DNA of 64,000 bases from Acididesulfobacillus acetoxydans (GTDB lineage: Bacteria > Bacillota > Desulfitobacteriia > Desulfitobacteriales > Desulfitobacteriaceae): the NCBI RefSeq assembly GCF_902729405.1, contig NZ_LR746496.1:372001-436000 (forward strand), read 5' to 3'. Positions 7,193 through 18,054 of this stretch are shown in pieces. The notes beneath the pieces are model-generated. The model had not been told where the DNA came from, did not search any database, and saw nothing but the letters and a program-made list of their open reading frames with translations. Made by a program: the position numbers and the translations under genes. The stretch's first letter is position 1. Each line of letters begins with the position of its first letter.

Positions 7193-10018
7193 TCACTGCC
7201 CGCGTTCCAAACTGCGTTTGAGAAATTCTCCCGTGTAGGAAGCCGGGAAGGCCGAGACCTCTTCCGGGGTTCCGGCAATGAGAACTTCTCCGCCCCTGTT
7301 TCCCCCTTCCGGGCCCAAATCAATCAGGTAATCGGCGGTCTTAATCACGTCGAGGTTATGCTCAATCACGAGCACCGTATCCCCGGCGTCGACCAGCCGG
7401 TGCAGGACTTGCAGGAGGCGATCGATATCCGCGACGTGCAAACCGGTTGTCGGTTCGTCCAGGATGTAGATGGTTTTACCCGTACTCCTGCGGCTTAACT
7501 CGGCCGCCAGCTTCACCCGCTGGGCCTCGCCCCCGGAAAGAGTCGTGGCCGGCTGCCCCAGATGGATATAACCCAGCCCGACATCCTGCAGGGTCTGGAG
7601 TTTGCGGGCAATTTTCGGTACGGCCCGGAAAAAATCGACCGCCTCCTCCACCGTCATATCGAGGACCTGGGCGATATTTTTCCCTTTGTAATGGACTTCC
7701 AGCGTCTCCCGGCTGTAGCGCCGCCCGTTGCAAACCTCGCAAGGAACGTATACATCCGGAAGGAAATTCATCTCGATCTTGATAATGCCGTCGCCGTGGC
7801 AAGCTTCACAGCGGCCGCCTTTGACATTGAAGCTGAACCGGCCGGGCAGGTAACCGCGCATTTTGGCCTCGGGAGTTTGGGCAAAAAGACCCCGGATAAA
7901 GTCAAAAACCCCGGTGTAGGTGGCCGGATTTGAGCGGGGTGTACGCCCTATCGGGGATTGATCGATATCAATGACCTTCTCCAGATGCTCAAGTCCGCGC
8001 AGTTCCCGCATGGTTCCCGGGCGAACCCGGGCGCCGTTCAAGCGCGAGGCCAACCCCTTGAAAATAAGTTCGTTGACGAGGGTGCTCTTGCCGGAACCGG
8101 AAACTCCCGTTACACAGGTGAAAACACCCAAGGGAATACGGACGTCGATGTTCTTCAGGTTGTTTTCGCGGGCGCCCAAGACCTCCAGCCACTTGCCATT
8201 CGGCCGGCGCCTGGCCGCGGGAATCGGAATCTTGCGGCGGCCGCTCAAATATTGCCCTGTGACCGATTCCTCCCGCTGCTTGATTTCTTCCAGGGTACCC
8301 TGGGCTACTACCTCCCCGCCGTGGGCCCCGGCTCCCGGCCCAATGTCAATGATTTGGTCGGCGGCCAGCATCGTCTCTTCGTCATGCTCCACCACGATCA
8401 ACGTGTTGCCCAAATCCCTCAGCCTTTTCAGAGTAGCGAGCAGGCGGGCATTGTCCCGCTGATGCAAGCCAATGCTCGGTTCATCCAGAACATAGAGAAC
8501 CCCCATCAGACTGGATCCGATCTGAGTCGCCAAACGGATGCGCTGAGCCTCGCCGCCGGAGAGCGTCCCGGCCGCACGGCCCAAGGTCAGGTAGTCCAGC
8601 CCGACATTGACGAGAAAACCCAGCCGTTCCCGTATCTCTTTCAGCACCTGATGGGCAATGGTCTCCTCCCGGGGCGTCAGCCGCAAGCGCTCAAAAAAGG
8701 CTAAGGCTTCGTTGACCGGAAGCTGTGTCAAATCATAGATTGACAGATCGCCAACCGTAACCGCCAAAGCCTCCGGTTTCAAACGTTTGCCCTGACAAAC
8801 CGGGCAGGGCCTTTCACTCATGTATCCTTCCATTTCCGCGCGAACAAAATCGGAGGACGATTCTTTGTAACGTCTTTCGAAATAGGGAATCAGCCCTTCA
8901 AACGGAGCGTTGTAAGTCTTGTACTGGTCAAAAATGTTGTAATAATTAAAGCGCACCGGACTTTGGGTACCGTGCAAAAGCCCTTGCCATTGTTCCTCGC
9001 TCAGTTCGGCCAGAGGGGTCCGCATTTCGAAGCCGAGATTTTCCGCTACCGCCTCCAGCAAACGGGGATAGTAAGTCGAAGCAGAACGGGCCCAGGGAGC
9101 TACCGCACCTTCCGCTAAAGATTTGCCGCGGTCCGGAATGACAAGGTTGAGGTCGACCTCAAGGTTGGCCCCCAGGCCAGTACAGGCCGGACAGGCACCG
9201 AACGGACTGTTGAAGGAAAAAAGGCGGGGGCTCAGCTCTTCCAGCCCGATCCCGCAATCCGGGCAGGCAAAATTCTCGCTGAAGAGGAGTTCATCGCCGC
9301 CGAAGAGGTCCACGATCACGTTGCCCTCAGCCAAACGCAGGGCTGTTTCCAGGGAGTCGGCCAGGCGGCTGCCGCTGTCAGGCTTCAGAGAAATCCGGTC
9401 TATCACAACCTCAATTGAATGCTTCTTCTTTTTATCCAATTTGACTTCTTCATTAAGGTCCACCGTCTCTCCGTCGACCCGGGCCCGCACGTACCCGGCC
9501 TTGCGAACCTCCTCAAAGATCTTAGTGTGCTCTCCTTTTTTCCCTTTGACCAGGGGCGCCAGAATTTGCAGCCGGGTTTTCTCCGGCCGGCGCAGGACTT
9601 GGTCCACCATTTGCTGAACCGTCTGCCTGGAGATCTCCCGACCGCAGCGAGGGCAGTGGGGCCGCCCAATCCGAGCATAGAGCAGCCGGAGGTAATCGTA
9701 AACTTCCGTCACCGTGCCCACGGTCGAACGGGGATTCCTGCTCGTGGTTTTCTGATCGATGGAAATGGCCGGGGACAGCCCCTCGATGTAATCGACATCC
9801 GGTTTATCCATCTGGCCCAGGAATTGACGGGCATAGGCGGAAAGGGATTCGACATAACGCCTTTGCCCCTCGGCATAAATCGTGTCAAAAGCCAGGGATG
9901 ACTTACCCGAACCGGACAGGCCGGTAATTACGACCAATTTGTCGCGGGGAATGTCCACGTCGATATTTTTTAAGTTATGAGCACGGGCGCCCCGCACCCG
10001 CAAGTAATCCTGGGTCAT
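7193..10018 (-). CDS. uvrA: UvrA, nucleotide excision repair damage-recognition ATPase
   Basis: The full-length 941-residue protein shows both ABC ATPase modules: Walker [10 protein letters not shown] near residue 31 and GVSGSGKST near residue 640, with signature motifs [18 protein letters not shown] and [18 protein letters not shown]. Zinc modules are visible as CPRCG, CPDCG...CPAC, and CEACHGDG...CEVCNGRRY. UvrA dimers load UvrB at bulky DNA lesions in the cytoplasm. The ATG start follows GGGGGA at 5 bases. It is downstream of uvrB, separated by 144 bases that hold short GAAGTCA repeats. uvrC is not in this window. Confidence 0.99.
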   Translation of the reverse strand: MTQDYLRVRGARAHNLKNIDVDIPRDKLVVITGLSGSGKSSLAFDTIYAEGQRRYVESLSAYARQFLGQMDKPDVDYIEGLSPAISIDQKTTSRNPRSTVGTVTEVYDYLRLLYARIGRPHCPRCGREISRQTVQQMVDQVLRRPEKTRLQILAPLVKGKKGEHTKIFEEVRKAGYVRARVDGETVDLNEEVKLDKKKKHSIEVVIDRISLKPDSGSRLADSLETALRLAEGNVIVDLFGGDELLFSENFACPDCGIGLEELSPRLFSFNSPFGACPACTGLGANLEVDLNLVIPDRGKSLAEGAVAPWARSASTYYPRLLEAVAENLGFEMRTPLAELSEEQWQGLLHGTQSPVRFNYYNIFDQYKTYNAPFEGLIPYFERRYKESSSDFVRAEMEGYMSERPCPVCQGKRLKPEALAVTVGDLSIYDLTQLPVNEALAFFERLRLTPREETIAHQVLKEIRERLGFLVNVGLDYLTLGRAAGTLSGGEAQRIRLATQIGSSLMGVLYVLDEPSIGLHQRDNARLLATLKRLRDLGNTLIVVEHDEETMLAADQIIDIGPGAGAHGGEVVAQGTLEEIKQREESVTGQYLSGRRKIPIPAARRRPNGKWLEVLGARENNLKNIDVRIPLGVFTCVTGVSGSGKSTLVNELIFKGLASRLNGARVRPGTMRELRGLEHLEKVIDIDQSPIGRTPRSNPATYTGVFDFIRGLFAQTPEAKMRGYLPGRFSFNVKGGRCEACHGDGIIKIEMNFLPDVYVPCEVCNGRRYSRETLEVHYKGKNIAQVLDMTVEEAVDFFRAVPKIARKLQTLQDVGLGYIHLGQPATTLSGGEAQRVKLAAELSRRSTGKTIYILDEPTTGLHVADIDRLLQVLHRLVDAGDTVLVIEHNLDVIKTADYLIDLGPEGGNRGGEVLIAGTPEEVSAFPASYTGEFLKRSLERGQ

Positions 10019-10035
10019 AACAGTCCCCCATTTGA

Positions 10036-10063
10036 GAAGTCAGAAGTCAGAAACCCGAAGTCA
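10036..10063 (-). repeat. Three copies of GAAGTCA between uvrB and uvrA
   Basis: GAAGTCA occurs at 10036-10042, 10043-10049 and 10057-10063 on the plus strand. The first two copies are directly adjacent and the third lies 7 bases further on. The 144-base uvrB-uvrA gap otherwise shows nothing recognisable. A related degenerate array built on GAGGTCAG occurs near 51.7 kb, which suggests a dispersed short repeat family. Confidence 0.7.
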
Positions 10064-10162
10064 GAGACAGGGAAGAAAGAGTCGGAAACGGGAAAACAGG
10101 AAGGCCGTGAAGCTTTTCCGTCGTGAGATTAGAGTTCCGGTACTCCTTTTCTTTCGGGCCTG

Positions 10163-12247
<2,085 letters not shown>

Positions 12248-12460
12248 ACCCACTCCTCCTCATCCCCCAACCAAAGAAGAGCAAAGCCCGTGAACCTTGC
12301 CCTTGGCCCAAACGGCACGAGATATATCCGCTTGGTCATTGTACGGAGGCCCGGCGCCGGGAACTCCTTTCGCTGTGGAACCCCGCGGTGAATCCCCGCG
12401 CCGAAATCCTCGGCTAAACCCGGGGCTGCAGTTTCCCAAACCGGGATTGTAGCTTCCCAC
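12248..12460 (-). other. Long uvrB leader, no recognised element
   Basis: About 210 bases separate the predicted transcription start (near 12460) from uvrB. They contain several short GC-rich inverted repeats, but no riboswitch or terminator could be identified. A short out-of-frame ORF runs through it into uvrB, but it has no good ribosome site. Confidence 0.4.
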
Positions 12461-12466
12461 CCTGTT

Positions 12467-12495
12467 ATTATAGCACCGCCACGCCGGAAACAAAA
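12467..12495 (-). promoter_or_regulatory. Promoter upstream of uvrB
   Basis: On the minus strand a perfect TATAAT (12472-12467) lies 17 bases downstream of a weak -35, TTTTGT (12495-12490). The LexA-like box begins about 10 bases upstream of this -35, as expected for a repressible SOS promoter. Confidence 0.6.
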
Positions 12496-12504
12496 CATGC
12501 AGGT

Positions 12505-12518
12505 CGAAAATTCGTTCG
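12505..12518 (-). promoter_or_regulatory. LexA/DinR box (SOS operator) controlling uvrB-uvrA
   Basis: The minus-strand sequence CGAACGAATTTTCG matches the Bacillus-type SOS box CGAACRNRYGTTYG at 13 of 14 positions. It sits inside a larger 32-base imperfect palindrome at 12496-12527, with 13-base arms differing at one position. Position just upstream of the uvrB promoter supports LexA control of excision repair, as known for uvrB in B. subtilis. lexA itself is not in the window. Confidence 0.75.
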
Positions 12519-12648
12519 ATCTGCATGTCGGCGGCTCGATCTTAAATTCCCTTCTCCGGACCTCACTCACAAGAGATGTTCCCGCGCCGGCCGCCCCGGG
12601 AGTCGAAGCGGCGGCGGACGCCGCGACCAGGATAACGCCAATCCCTAT

Positions 12649-14118
12649 TCAGGCGCCGGATGATCCCCCGCCACCGCCGCCACCGCCACCCGCTTGTCCG
12701 CTCCCTTGTTTCTGCTGGCCGCCGGATGGCTGCTGTTGTTGTTGCTGCTCCTGTTTAATCATCTCGGGAGGAACGGTGCGCACCTTCTGGCTGGCACTGT
12801 GTTCCGTCCAGAGAACTTTTCCTTTAGAATCTAGATATTCCCGTGTGATATCCGTGTTGACCTTCTCGACAACTTTCGCCACATTCGGGGGAATGGCTCC
12901 CGCACCGGAGCCGCCCGCTTGTCCGCCGCCCCCTCCGCTTTGAGAACCGTCCGAACTTCCGTCCGAACTGCCGCTCTCGCTCTTCGTTCCCTTGGCGGCG
13001 GAGGCGCCCTGCTGCGTGCCGGGTTCTTTCGTCGTTGGTTTCTCCGTCATTTTCCGAGCTTGTTCTTTTTGGGCCTGGAGCGCCAGGTTCACTGCTTTGA
13101 CATAGCTCTTTTGCGTTATCGCCAAGTTTTCCGGTGTGACCGCTTTGACCGCAATGACTTTTGCCGGAATCTCTCCTTGATCTCCGGTCACGGAGTCATT
13201 CACGTCGAACGGTTCTTTCTTAAGCATTTTTTCCGCCCATTGGCAGGCATACACTCCCTGGAGATAGGGGGACACGTCCACATCTCCCGCCTGCAGTCCG
13301 CCCGCCATTCTCTGCAAGGACTGCAGATTAGCCTGCCCCCCGAACAGCAGTACTTTCTTTTCCAGTCCTCCCTGTTTGAGGACATCTGCCGCCTGGGCGG
13401 CCACCTTCTCCGTGTCGGCGCAAACCGCCCGCACTTTGCCCGGGTTCTTGAGCAAGTACTCCAACAAGACCTGTTTGGCACCCGCAGCGCTCCCCGGATG
13501 CCCGGAAAGTACCTGCAGGCTGACTTTGGGATATTTGGCCAAAACGGTCCGGAGCCCGGCCAAACGCTCCTGTGCCCCAGTTTCTGCCGGATTATCCTGG
13601 AGGAGAAGGACGATCCCCGCCTGAACTTTTTGCACCAGGGCCTGTCCCATCAGCTCCCCGGCTTTCTCCTGGTCCGGAGTAATGAGGCCCGCCGGCGTGC
13701 TCCCGGCCGGTATCTTGCCGATGGCCAAGACCGGAATTTTCTTCGTCTGAGCGGTTTTCAGCAGTTCTTGGTTCCCGCCCTCGTAGAGCAGGACTTTAGC
13801 ATCCTTAAGGGGATCTTCCCCGGCCTGGGACGCCGGTGCCGAGCCTCCCTGGCCCGAACTCGCGCTTGCGCCGGAAGAACTCCCTATGTATTTTATTTTC
13901 AGATTTGCTTTGGCCGCCGTGTCGTCAATACCTTTTTGCAAAAGGATCTGATTGGGATCATCCCCGCTCAGGGAGACAGCGGCCACCGGCTGGGGTTTCT
14001 GCGCGGACTGGGAAGAAGATTTTTTCTTATTTCCTAAAAGCCCTTGTAGACCGCAGCCCGTTACGGTTAAACTAAGACAGAGAAAAATGATTGTAAGGCG
14101 AAATCCTCTGAGGCGCAT
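12649..14118 (-). CDS. Periplasmic-binding-protein-like lipoprotein with Gln/Gly-rich tail
   Basis: The 489-residue protein starts MRLRGFRLTIIFLCLSLTVT followed by the lipobox Cys (LTVTGC), predicting a lipid-anchored extracellular protein. The centre looks like a sugar-type periplasmic binding fold, with KIPVLAIGKIPAGSTPAGLI, AGIVLLLQDNP, RAVCADTEKVAAQAADVLKQ and VLLFGGQANLQSLQRM. The C-terminal third is low complexity: Ser/Gly-rich, then a Gln run, then a Gly run ending the protein. ATG 14118 has GGAGAG 6 bases upstream, and the frame further upstream lacks a ribosome site. No transporter genes accompany it. It lies divergently from a plus-strand membrane protein. Ligand unknown. Confidence 0.75.
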   Translation of the reverse strand: MRLRGFRLTIIFLCLSLTVTGCGLQGLLGNKKKSSSQSAQKPQPVAAVSLSGDDPNQILLQKGIDDTAAKANLKIKYIGSSSGASASSGQGGSAPASQAGEDPLKDAKVLLYEGGNQELLKTAQTKKIPVLAIGKIPAGSTPAGLITPDQEKAGELMGQALVQKVQAGIVLLLQDNPAETGAQERLAGLRTVLAKYPKVSLQVLSGHPGSAAGAKQVLLEYLLKNPGKVRAVCADTEKVAAQAADVLKQGGLEKKVLLFGGQANLQSLQRMAGGLQAGDVDVSPYLQGVYACQWAEKMLKKEPFDVNDSVTGDQGEIPAKVIAVKAVTPENLAITQKSYVKAVNLALQAQKEQARKMTEKPTTKEPGTQQGASAAKGTKSESGSSDGSSDGSQSGGGGGQAGGSGAGAIPPNVAKVVEKVNTDITREYLDSKGKVLWTEHSASQKVRTVPPEMIKQEQQQQQQPSGGQQKQGSGQAGGGGGGGGGSSGA

Positions 14119-14207
14119 GGGACACTCTCCTTTCCCTGCCCGTGTGCCCCTAGTTTTCCCCCGTTGCCCGGAAAAATTCAAATGAAAAACCCAAGGAGGG
14201 GTCTTTG

Positions 14208-14546
14208 ATGTTCGGTTTGCTGGCGCGTTGGTTGATTAACTCCCTTGCTCTTGTTCTCACTACGCTTTTCGTCCCCGGCCTCCATCTCTCCCGGCCTTCC
14301 ACCGCCGTTTGGGCGGCACTCGTTTGGGGTCTCGCCAACACCCTCATTCGACCGGTTCTTTCCTTCTTTACCTTCCCGCTCCAAATCGTCACCCTGGGCT
14401 TGTTCACTTTGGTCATCAACGCTTTGATGCTGCTGCTGACAGCCCGTTTAGTCCCGGGCTTCAGCGTCCGCGGCTTCGGCAGCGCCCTGTTCGGCTCGAT
14501 AGTCCTCAGCGTCATCAGCCTTATTTTAACTCACATGTTCGCGTAA
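14208..14546 (+). CDS. Phage-holin-family-IV-like small membrane protein
   Basis: The 112-residue protein consists almost wholly of four hydrophobic helices separated by short loops, with LVWGLANTLIRPVLSFFTFP and LVPGFSVRGFGSALFGSIVL typical of the four-TM 'phage holin family protein' group. Despite the name, these are common chromosomal proteins in non-phage contexts and their function is unknown. ATG 14208 has AGGAGG 8 bases upstream; a TTG directly before it is less well placed. It is one of only two plus-strand genes here, divergent from the lipoprotein gene and convergent with the protease gene. The shared terminator lies just downstream. Confidence 0.85.
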   Translation: MFGLLARWLINSLALVLTTLFVPGLHLSRPSTAVWAALVWGLANTLIRPVLSFFTFPLQIVTLGLFTLVINALMLLLTARLVPGFSVRGFGSALFGSIVLSVISLILTHMFA

Positions 14547-14580
14547 TATAAATCCCTCTGCCTCAACGAACATAACCTGA

Positions 14581-14612
14581 AAGCGAGCGGCCCTAACTTA
14601 GGCCGCTCGCTT
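14581..14612. terminator. Bidirectional terminator hairpin between convergent genes
   Basis: A perfect 12-base stem, AAGCGAGCGGCC / GGCCGCTCGCTT, encloses an 8-base loop. It sits between the 3' ends of the plus-strand membrane protein and the minus-strand protease. T-tracts are short on both sides, so efficiency is uncertain. Confidence 0.7.
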
Positions 14613-14725
14613 AATTCGTCAAGCCCGCGCAAAATCCTGTTCCACAGCTCTTCCCGCAGATTGTCTACCCGTCCGAAGTCGGCGGCCTCCCGGCAATTGG
14701 TTTGCAGGGGTACCGCATCCAAGCG

Positions 14726-15910
14726 CTAGCGATTAATTTTCGCCTGTAAAGTTCGCAGGGCCGTTGCCAGTTGAGGATCAAAGTTCGTATCAAGCGGAAG
14801 GACCGTGGCGTTCTCACCCTTGGGCAATTTCACCTGAACGTCCGGTTCAATCCCTTTTTTGTTGATACTGATTTTATCCGGAGTCAGGTATTTGGCCGTG
14901 GTCAGTTTTACACTCGTCCCGCTGTCGAGCTGGAAGATCGTCTGCACGATCCCTTTGCCGAAGGTCTTCACTCCGACCAATGTTCCCGTCTTCCTGTCCC
15001 GAATGGCTCCCGAGACGATTTCCGCCGCCGAGGCGGTCTCTTCATTGACCAAGACCACCAAGGGCTTGTTGATATACGTGTTCTCCGCATTTTTCGTGGT
15101 CACATGCCCGTCTTTGTCCACGATATAGACGACCGGACCCGGAGTGACAAAATAACTCGCTACCTTGACGGCCGCATTTAATTCCCCGCCATGGTTGTAG
15201 CGCAAATCGAGAATGACCCCTTTGTACTTCTGAATATCCATCGATTTTAGGACTTGCGCCAGTTCTGTCCCGGTGTCGGTGGAAAACTGGGAAATGTCGA
15301 TGTAAGCAATGTCCGGCTGACCGGGCAGCGGCTCGCCTTCCACCGTGGGAACACTGATATTCTCCCGAGTCATGGTCATGGTGAGCGTCTTCTTCTCGCT
15401 CTCCCGATAAACCTCCAAGGTAACCTTTGTTCCCGGGTCCCCGCGCATCAGGGCCACCGCTTTGTCCTGGCTGATGCTCGAAGTATCGACATTGTCGATC
15501 TTCACAATTACGTCCCCGGGCAAGATCCCGGCTTTGGCGGCCGGAGTGTTCTTGATCGTCTGCAGGACGATCAGTTTATTCGGATCCTTCAAACTGAGGA
15601 CGATGCCCACACCCCCGAACTGCCCATAAATTAAATCCATTAACTGCCGGTTGTCGGAGGCATCCATATAGGTGGAATACGGGTCGCCCAGGGAATCCAC
15701 CATCCCTTTAATCGCGCCGTCCACCAGTTGGTCTCCGGAAACTTTCTCAAGATACTGGCTGTGTATCAGTTCCAGCACTTGAGCCAACCGGCCCAGATGA
15801 TCGACATTAAGCGCCACCGCCCCTCCGACGGCAGCAGACATCAGAGCGAGGACTATCACTAGGACAATGGCAACATGCTGCCAAATCTTACGCCAATTTC
15901 TCTCCCCCAA
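14726..15910 (-). CDS. Carboxy-terminal processing protease, S41 family
   Basis: The 394-residue protein has one N-terminal membrane helix (about residues 11-33) and an external CtpA-like body. A PDZ domain (GGVGIVLSLKDPNKLIVLQT, AGILPGDVIVKIDN) is followed by the S41 protease core, with the nucleophile Ser in LVNEETASAAEIVSG and the general-base Lys in GVKTFGKGIVQT. A C-terminal peptidoglycan-binding-like domain is not obvious. The TTG start has AAGGAG 7 bases upstream. In Bacillus the paralogues CtpA/CtpB cleave cell-surface and sporulation signalling proteins; CtpB activates the sigma-K checkpoint. Position next to ftsEX is conserved in Firmicutes. Whether this copy is CtpA or CtpB cannot be settled here. 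Confidence 0.93.
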   Translation of the reverse strand: MGERNWRKIWQHVAIVLVIVLALMSAAVGGAVALNVDHLGRLAQVLELIHSQYLEKVSGDQLVDGAIKGMVDSLGDPYSTYMDASDNRQLMDLIYGQFGGVGIVLSLKDPNKLIVLQTIKNTPAAKAGILPGDVIVKIDNVDTSSISQDKAVALMRGDPGTKVTLEVYRESEKKTLTMTMTRENISVPTVEGEPLPGQPDIAYIDISQFSTDTGTELAQVLKSMDIQKYKGVILDLRYNHGGELNAAVKVASYFVTPGPVVYIVDKDGHVTTKNAENTYINKPLVVLVNEETASAAEIVSGAIRDRKTGTLVGVKTFGKGIVQTIFQLDSGTSVKLTTAKYLTPDKISINKKGIEPDVQVKLPKGENATVLPLDTNFDPQLATALRTLQAKINR

Positions 15911-16059
15911 GCGTGCACTCCTTCCCGGTCATCCCTTGACGGGGCTGACCACCGGTTTGTCCGGACCGTTGTTAGTATATGCTCATCCGGCTGATGACAT
16001 TCCCCCACAGTTTCCCCCATTCGAGCGGGGGCCTCCGAGGCCCGCGCCCTCCGCCGCTC

Positions 16060-16950
16060 TTAGACATTCAGGAATTTACGCAGGGACAACGCGCTGCCCG
16101 CGGCACCGATGACCATCCCCAGAACCAGTAAAGTCGTTTGGACCTGCCAGAAAAGCCAAGCGCTGCGGACGACGGGCAGGAAAGCCAGAGTGCTGCTCAC
16201 GTACCCAGCCAGCCAATTGTACCCTGTCCCCACCAAAACGGTTGCCAAAATCCCTCCCGCCAGACCGAGGAAGAGCCCCTCGACCAGAAAGGGCCAGCGG
16301 ATGAACCAGTTACTGGCTCCGACCAGTTTCATGATTTGAATCTCCCGTCTGCGGGAAAAAACATTCATCTTGATGTTTATAGAAATCAAAACCACCGCGG
16401 CCGCCCCAAAGGCGATAATGACGCCGGCCCCCATCCAGCGCAGCCAGCGCGTGAACTGCAGCAGCCGGTCCACCACACCCTGCCCGTAACGCACGCTTTT
16501 CAATTCCGTAAACTGTTGGAGTTGAGCGGCCAGAGTCTTGACTCGCCGAGGATCGGCTGCTTTGATCGTAAATTTGTCTGGGAGGGGATTCGTCCCTCCC
16601 AAGTCGGAGACCAGGTTTCCCCCGGCCTTCCCCAGAGACTGACCGAATTGAGCCAAACCTTCCTTTTTGGTTACCAAGACCACGGACGCTACCCCGGGCA
16701 TAGCTTTGATTTTAGTTTCCAGGGCCTCAACCTGCGTCTCAGGCACGTTCGTATGCACAAACGCCGAAATCTCCACCTGGGATTCAAAACTCTGCGCCAT
16801 GTTGGAGGTATTGGCCAGAAAAAAAGCCGAAAATCCCAAAATAATCAGGGATACCATCACCGTCATCACGGACGCGATACTCAACCAGGGATTGCGTTTG
16901 ACGGAACTCAATGTTTCACGCAGGACGTACTTGGCTGAGCTAAAGCTCAT
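16060..16950 (-). CDS. ftsX: FtsX, cell-division ABC transporter-like permease
   Basis: The 296-residue protein has the FtsX layout: an N-terminal cytoplasmic segment (LRETLSSVKRNPWLSIASVM), a first helix, an extracellular domain (about residues 60-165), then three more helices. ATG 16950 was chosen because GGAGG lies 8 bases upstream; it overlaps the ftsE stop by 11 bases. FtsEX acts at the division septum, coupling ATP hydrolysis to peptidoglycan hydrolases outside the membrane. In B. subtilis it is needed for timely entry into sporulation, which fits the sigma-H-like promoter upstream of the pair. Confidence 0.96.
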   Translation of the reverse strand: MSFSSAKYVLRETLSSVKRNPWLSIASVMTVMVSLIILGFSAFFLANTSNMAQSFESQVEISAFVHTNVPETQVEALETKIKAMPGVASVVLVTKKEGLAQFGQSLGKAGGNLVSDLGGTNPLPDKFTIKAADPRRVKTLAAQLQQFTELKSVRYGQGVVDRLLQFTRWLRWMGAGVIIAFGAAAVVLISINIKMNVFSRRREIQIMKLVGASNWFIRWPFLVEGLFLGLAGGILATVLVGTGYNWLAGYVSSTLAFLPVVRSAWLFWQVQTTLLVLGMVIGAAGSALSLRKFLNV

Positions 16951-17626
16951 AACCGTAGCCTCCTTTTTCGTCGTCCCGGGCGATCCGTCCCTGCTCAATC
17001 GCCACGACGCGTTTCTTCATTTGGTCGACGATGTCTTTGGCATGGGTCGCCATCACGACGGTTGTACCTTTTTTATTAATGTTGTGCAGCAAGTCCATAA
17101 TCTCCCAGGACGTATCCGGATCCAAATTACCGGTAGGTTCATCCGCCATCAACAGAGCCGGATCATTGACGATGGCTCGGGCTACACAAACCCGCTGCTG
17201 TTCGCCCCCGGACAATTCATGTGGAAAGGCTTTGAGCTTCTTGGTCAGACCCACCAATTCCAAAGCCTTTTCGGCCCGAACCTCTACCTCATGCCTCTGC
17301 AGACCGAGAACTTCCAGAGCGAAGCCAACATTCTCCCGCACGGTTTTGCGCGGCAGCAGTTTGAAATCTTGAAAGATGACCCCGATCTTCCGCCGTAAAA
17401 AAGGAACCTCCCGTTCTTTCATGCGCACCAGATTCTGCCCGTTGAAGGAGACCAGCCCCCGACTCGGATGCTCTTCCCGGTACAGGAGCCGGATGAGGGT
17501 AGACTTGCCGGCCCCGCTCGGGCCCACTAAGAAGACGAATTCCCCTTTGCCGATACGCAGACTGACATCGACCAAAGCCTTAGCGCCATTTGGGTAAATC
17601 TTGGAAACGTTTGTCAGTTGGATCAT
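16940..17626 (-). CDS. ftsE: FtsE, cell-division ATP-binding protein
   Basis: The 228-residue ABC ATPase has Walker A GPSGAGKST near residue 36, the signature ELSGGEQQRVCVARA, Walker B PALLMADEPTGNLDP and the switch His in VVMATHAKDIV. ATG 17626 has AAGGAGG 5 bases upstream; the frame open further upstream is not translated sequence of this family. FtsE pairs with FtsX at the inner face of the septal membrane. The two genes overlap and form one operon headed by a sigma-H-type promoter. Confidence 0.97.
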   Translation of the reverse strand: MIQLTNVSKIYPNGAKALVDVSLRIGKGEFVFLVGPSGAGKSTLIRLLYREEHPSRGLVSFNGQNLVRMKEREVPFLRRKIGVIFQDFKLLPRKTVRENVGFALEVLGLQRHEVEVRAEKALELVGLTKKLKAFPHELSGGEQQRVCVARAIVNDPALLMADEPTGNLDPDTSWEIMDLLHNINKKGTTVVMATHAKDIVDQMKKRVVAIEQGRIARDDEKGGYGYEL

Positions 17627-17687
17627 GAGAACCTCCTTGGTTCGGTTACCTTTCTGCCGTCTTCCGGGTTTCAGGCATTTATACTTA

Positions 17688-17716
17688 AAATTCGACACAA
17701 GAGGCGAATTTCCTGT
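17688..17716 (-). promoter_or_regulatory. Sigma-H type promoter for ftsEX
   Basis: On the minus strand ACAGGAAAT (17716-17708), an 11-base spacer and GTCGAATTT (17696-17688) fit the Bacillus sigma-H pattern RNAGGAWWW-N11/12-RNNGAATWW at every defined position. The predicted start is about 55 bases upstream of ftsE. Sigma-H drives transition-state and early-sporulation genes. Confidence 0.7.
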
Positions 17717-17850
17717 TAAAAGTTTTCCGTTCCCCCTGGAAAGAAGCGGTATCCCGGGCAAGTCCGCTCTTTCCCGAGTGAGCAAGCGGTTGAATCAGGC
17801 TGACGCAAGTTTTCTCATCCTGCGGCAAAGCCGTACTCCCCCGCGGAAAG

Positions 17851-17874
17851 AAAAAGCGCCTCCCTAGAGGCGCT
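17851..17874 (-). terminator. Rho-independent terminator after the transketolase genes
   Basis: On the minus strand an 8-base stem AGCGCCTC / GAGGCGCT with a 4-base loop is followed by TTTTTC. It lies about 180 bases beyond the transketolase C-subunit stop and separates that unit from ftsEX. Confidence 0.85.
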
Positions 17875-18054
17875 GACACGATCTGGGCAGAAACTGCCGC
17901 GGGCCCCGGCACCGTGAGGAAAAACCCGCCTCAGCGCACTCACCGGGCATGGCCGCAACCCGAAGCGCGGCGCCGGGTGAAGGGCGGTTTCAAGCCCACC
18001 CCCCGGCAGAGGTTGCCGGAAATGCCGAGGGCCGGGCGGGGCCGTGGAATCCCC
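17875..18054. other. GC-rich gap after transketolase, nothing recognised
   Basis: This 180-base stretch between the transketolase stop and the terminator is very G+C-rich, with several short self-complementary segments. No gene with a ribosome site and no known RNA was recognised. It is presumably 3' untranslated sequence. Confidence 0.35.

Noticed and set aside
12919-14037. 372-residue plus ORF opposite the lipoprotein gene
   Set aside because: Antisense shadow; the minus strand has a signal peptide, lipobox and ribosome site.
14531-14722. 63-residue minus ORF after the protease gene
   Set aside because: It runs through the bidirectional terminator stem and lacks a ribosome site.
17685-17912. 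75-residue minus ORF between transketolase and ftsE
   Set aside because: It spans a clear terminator and the sigma-H promoter, with no ribosome site.
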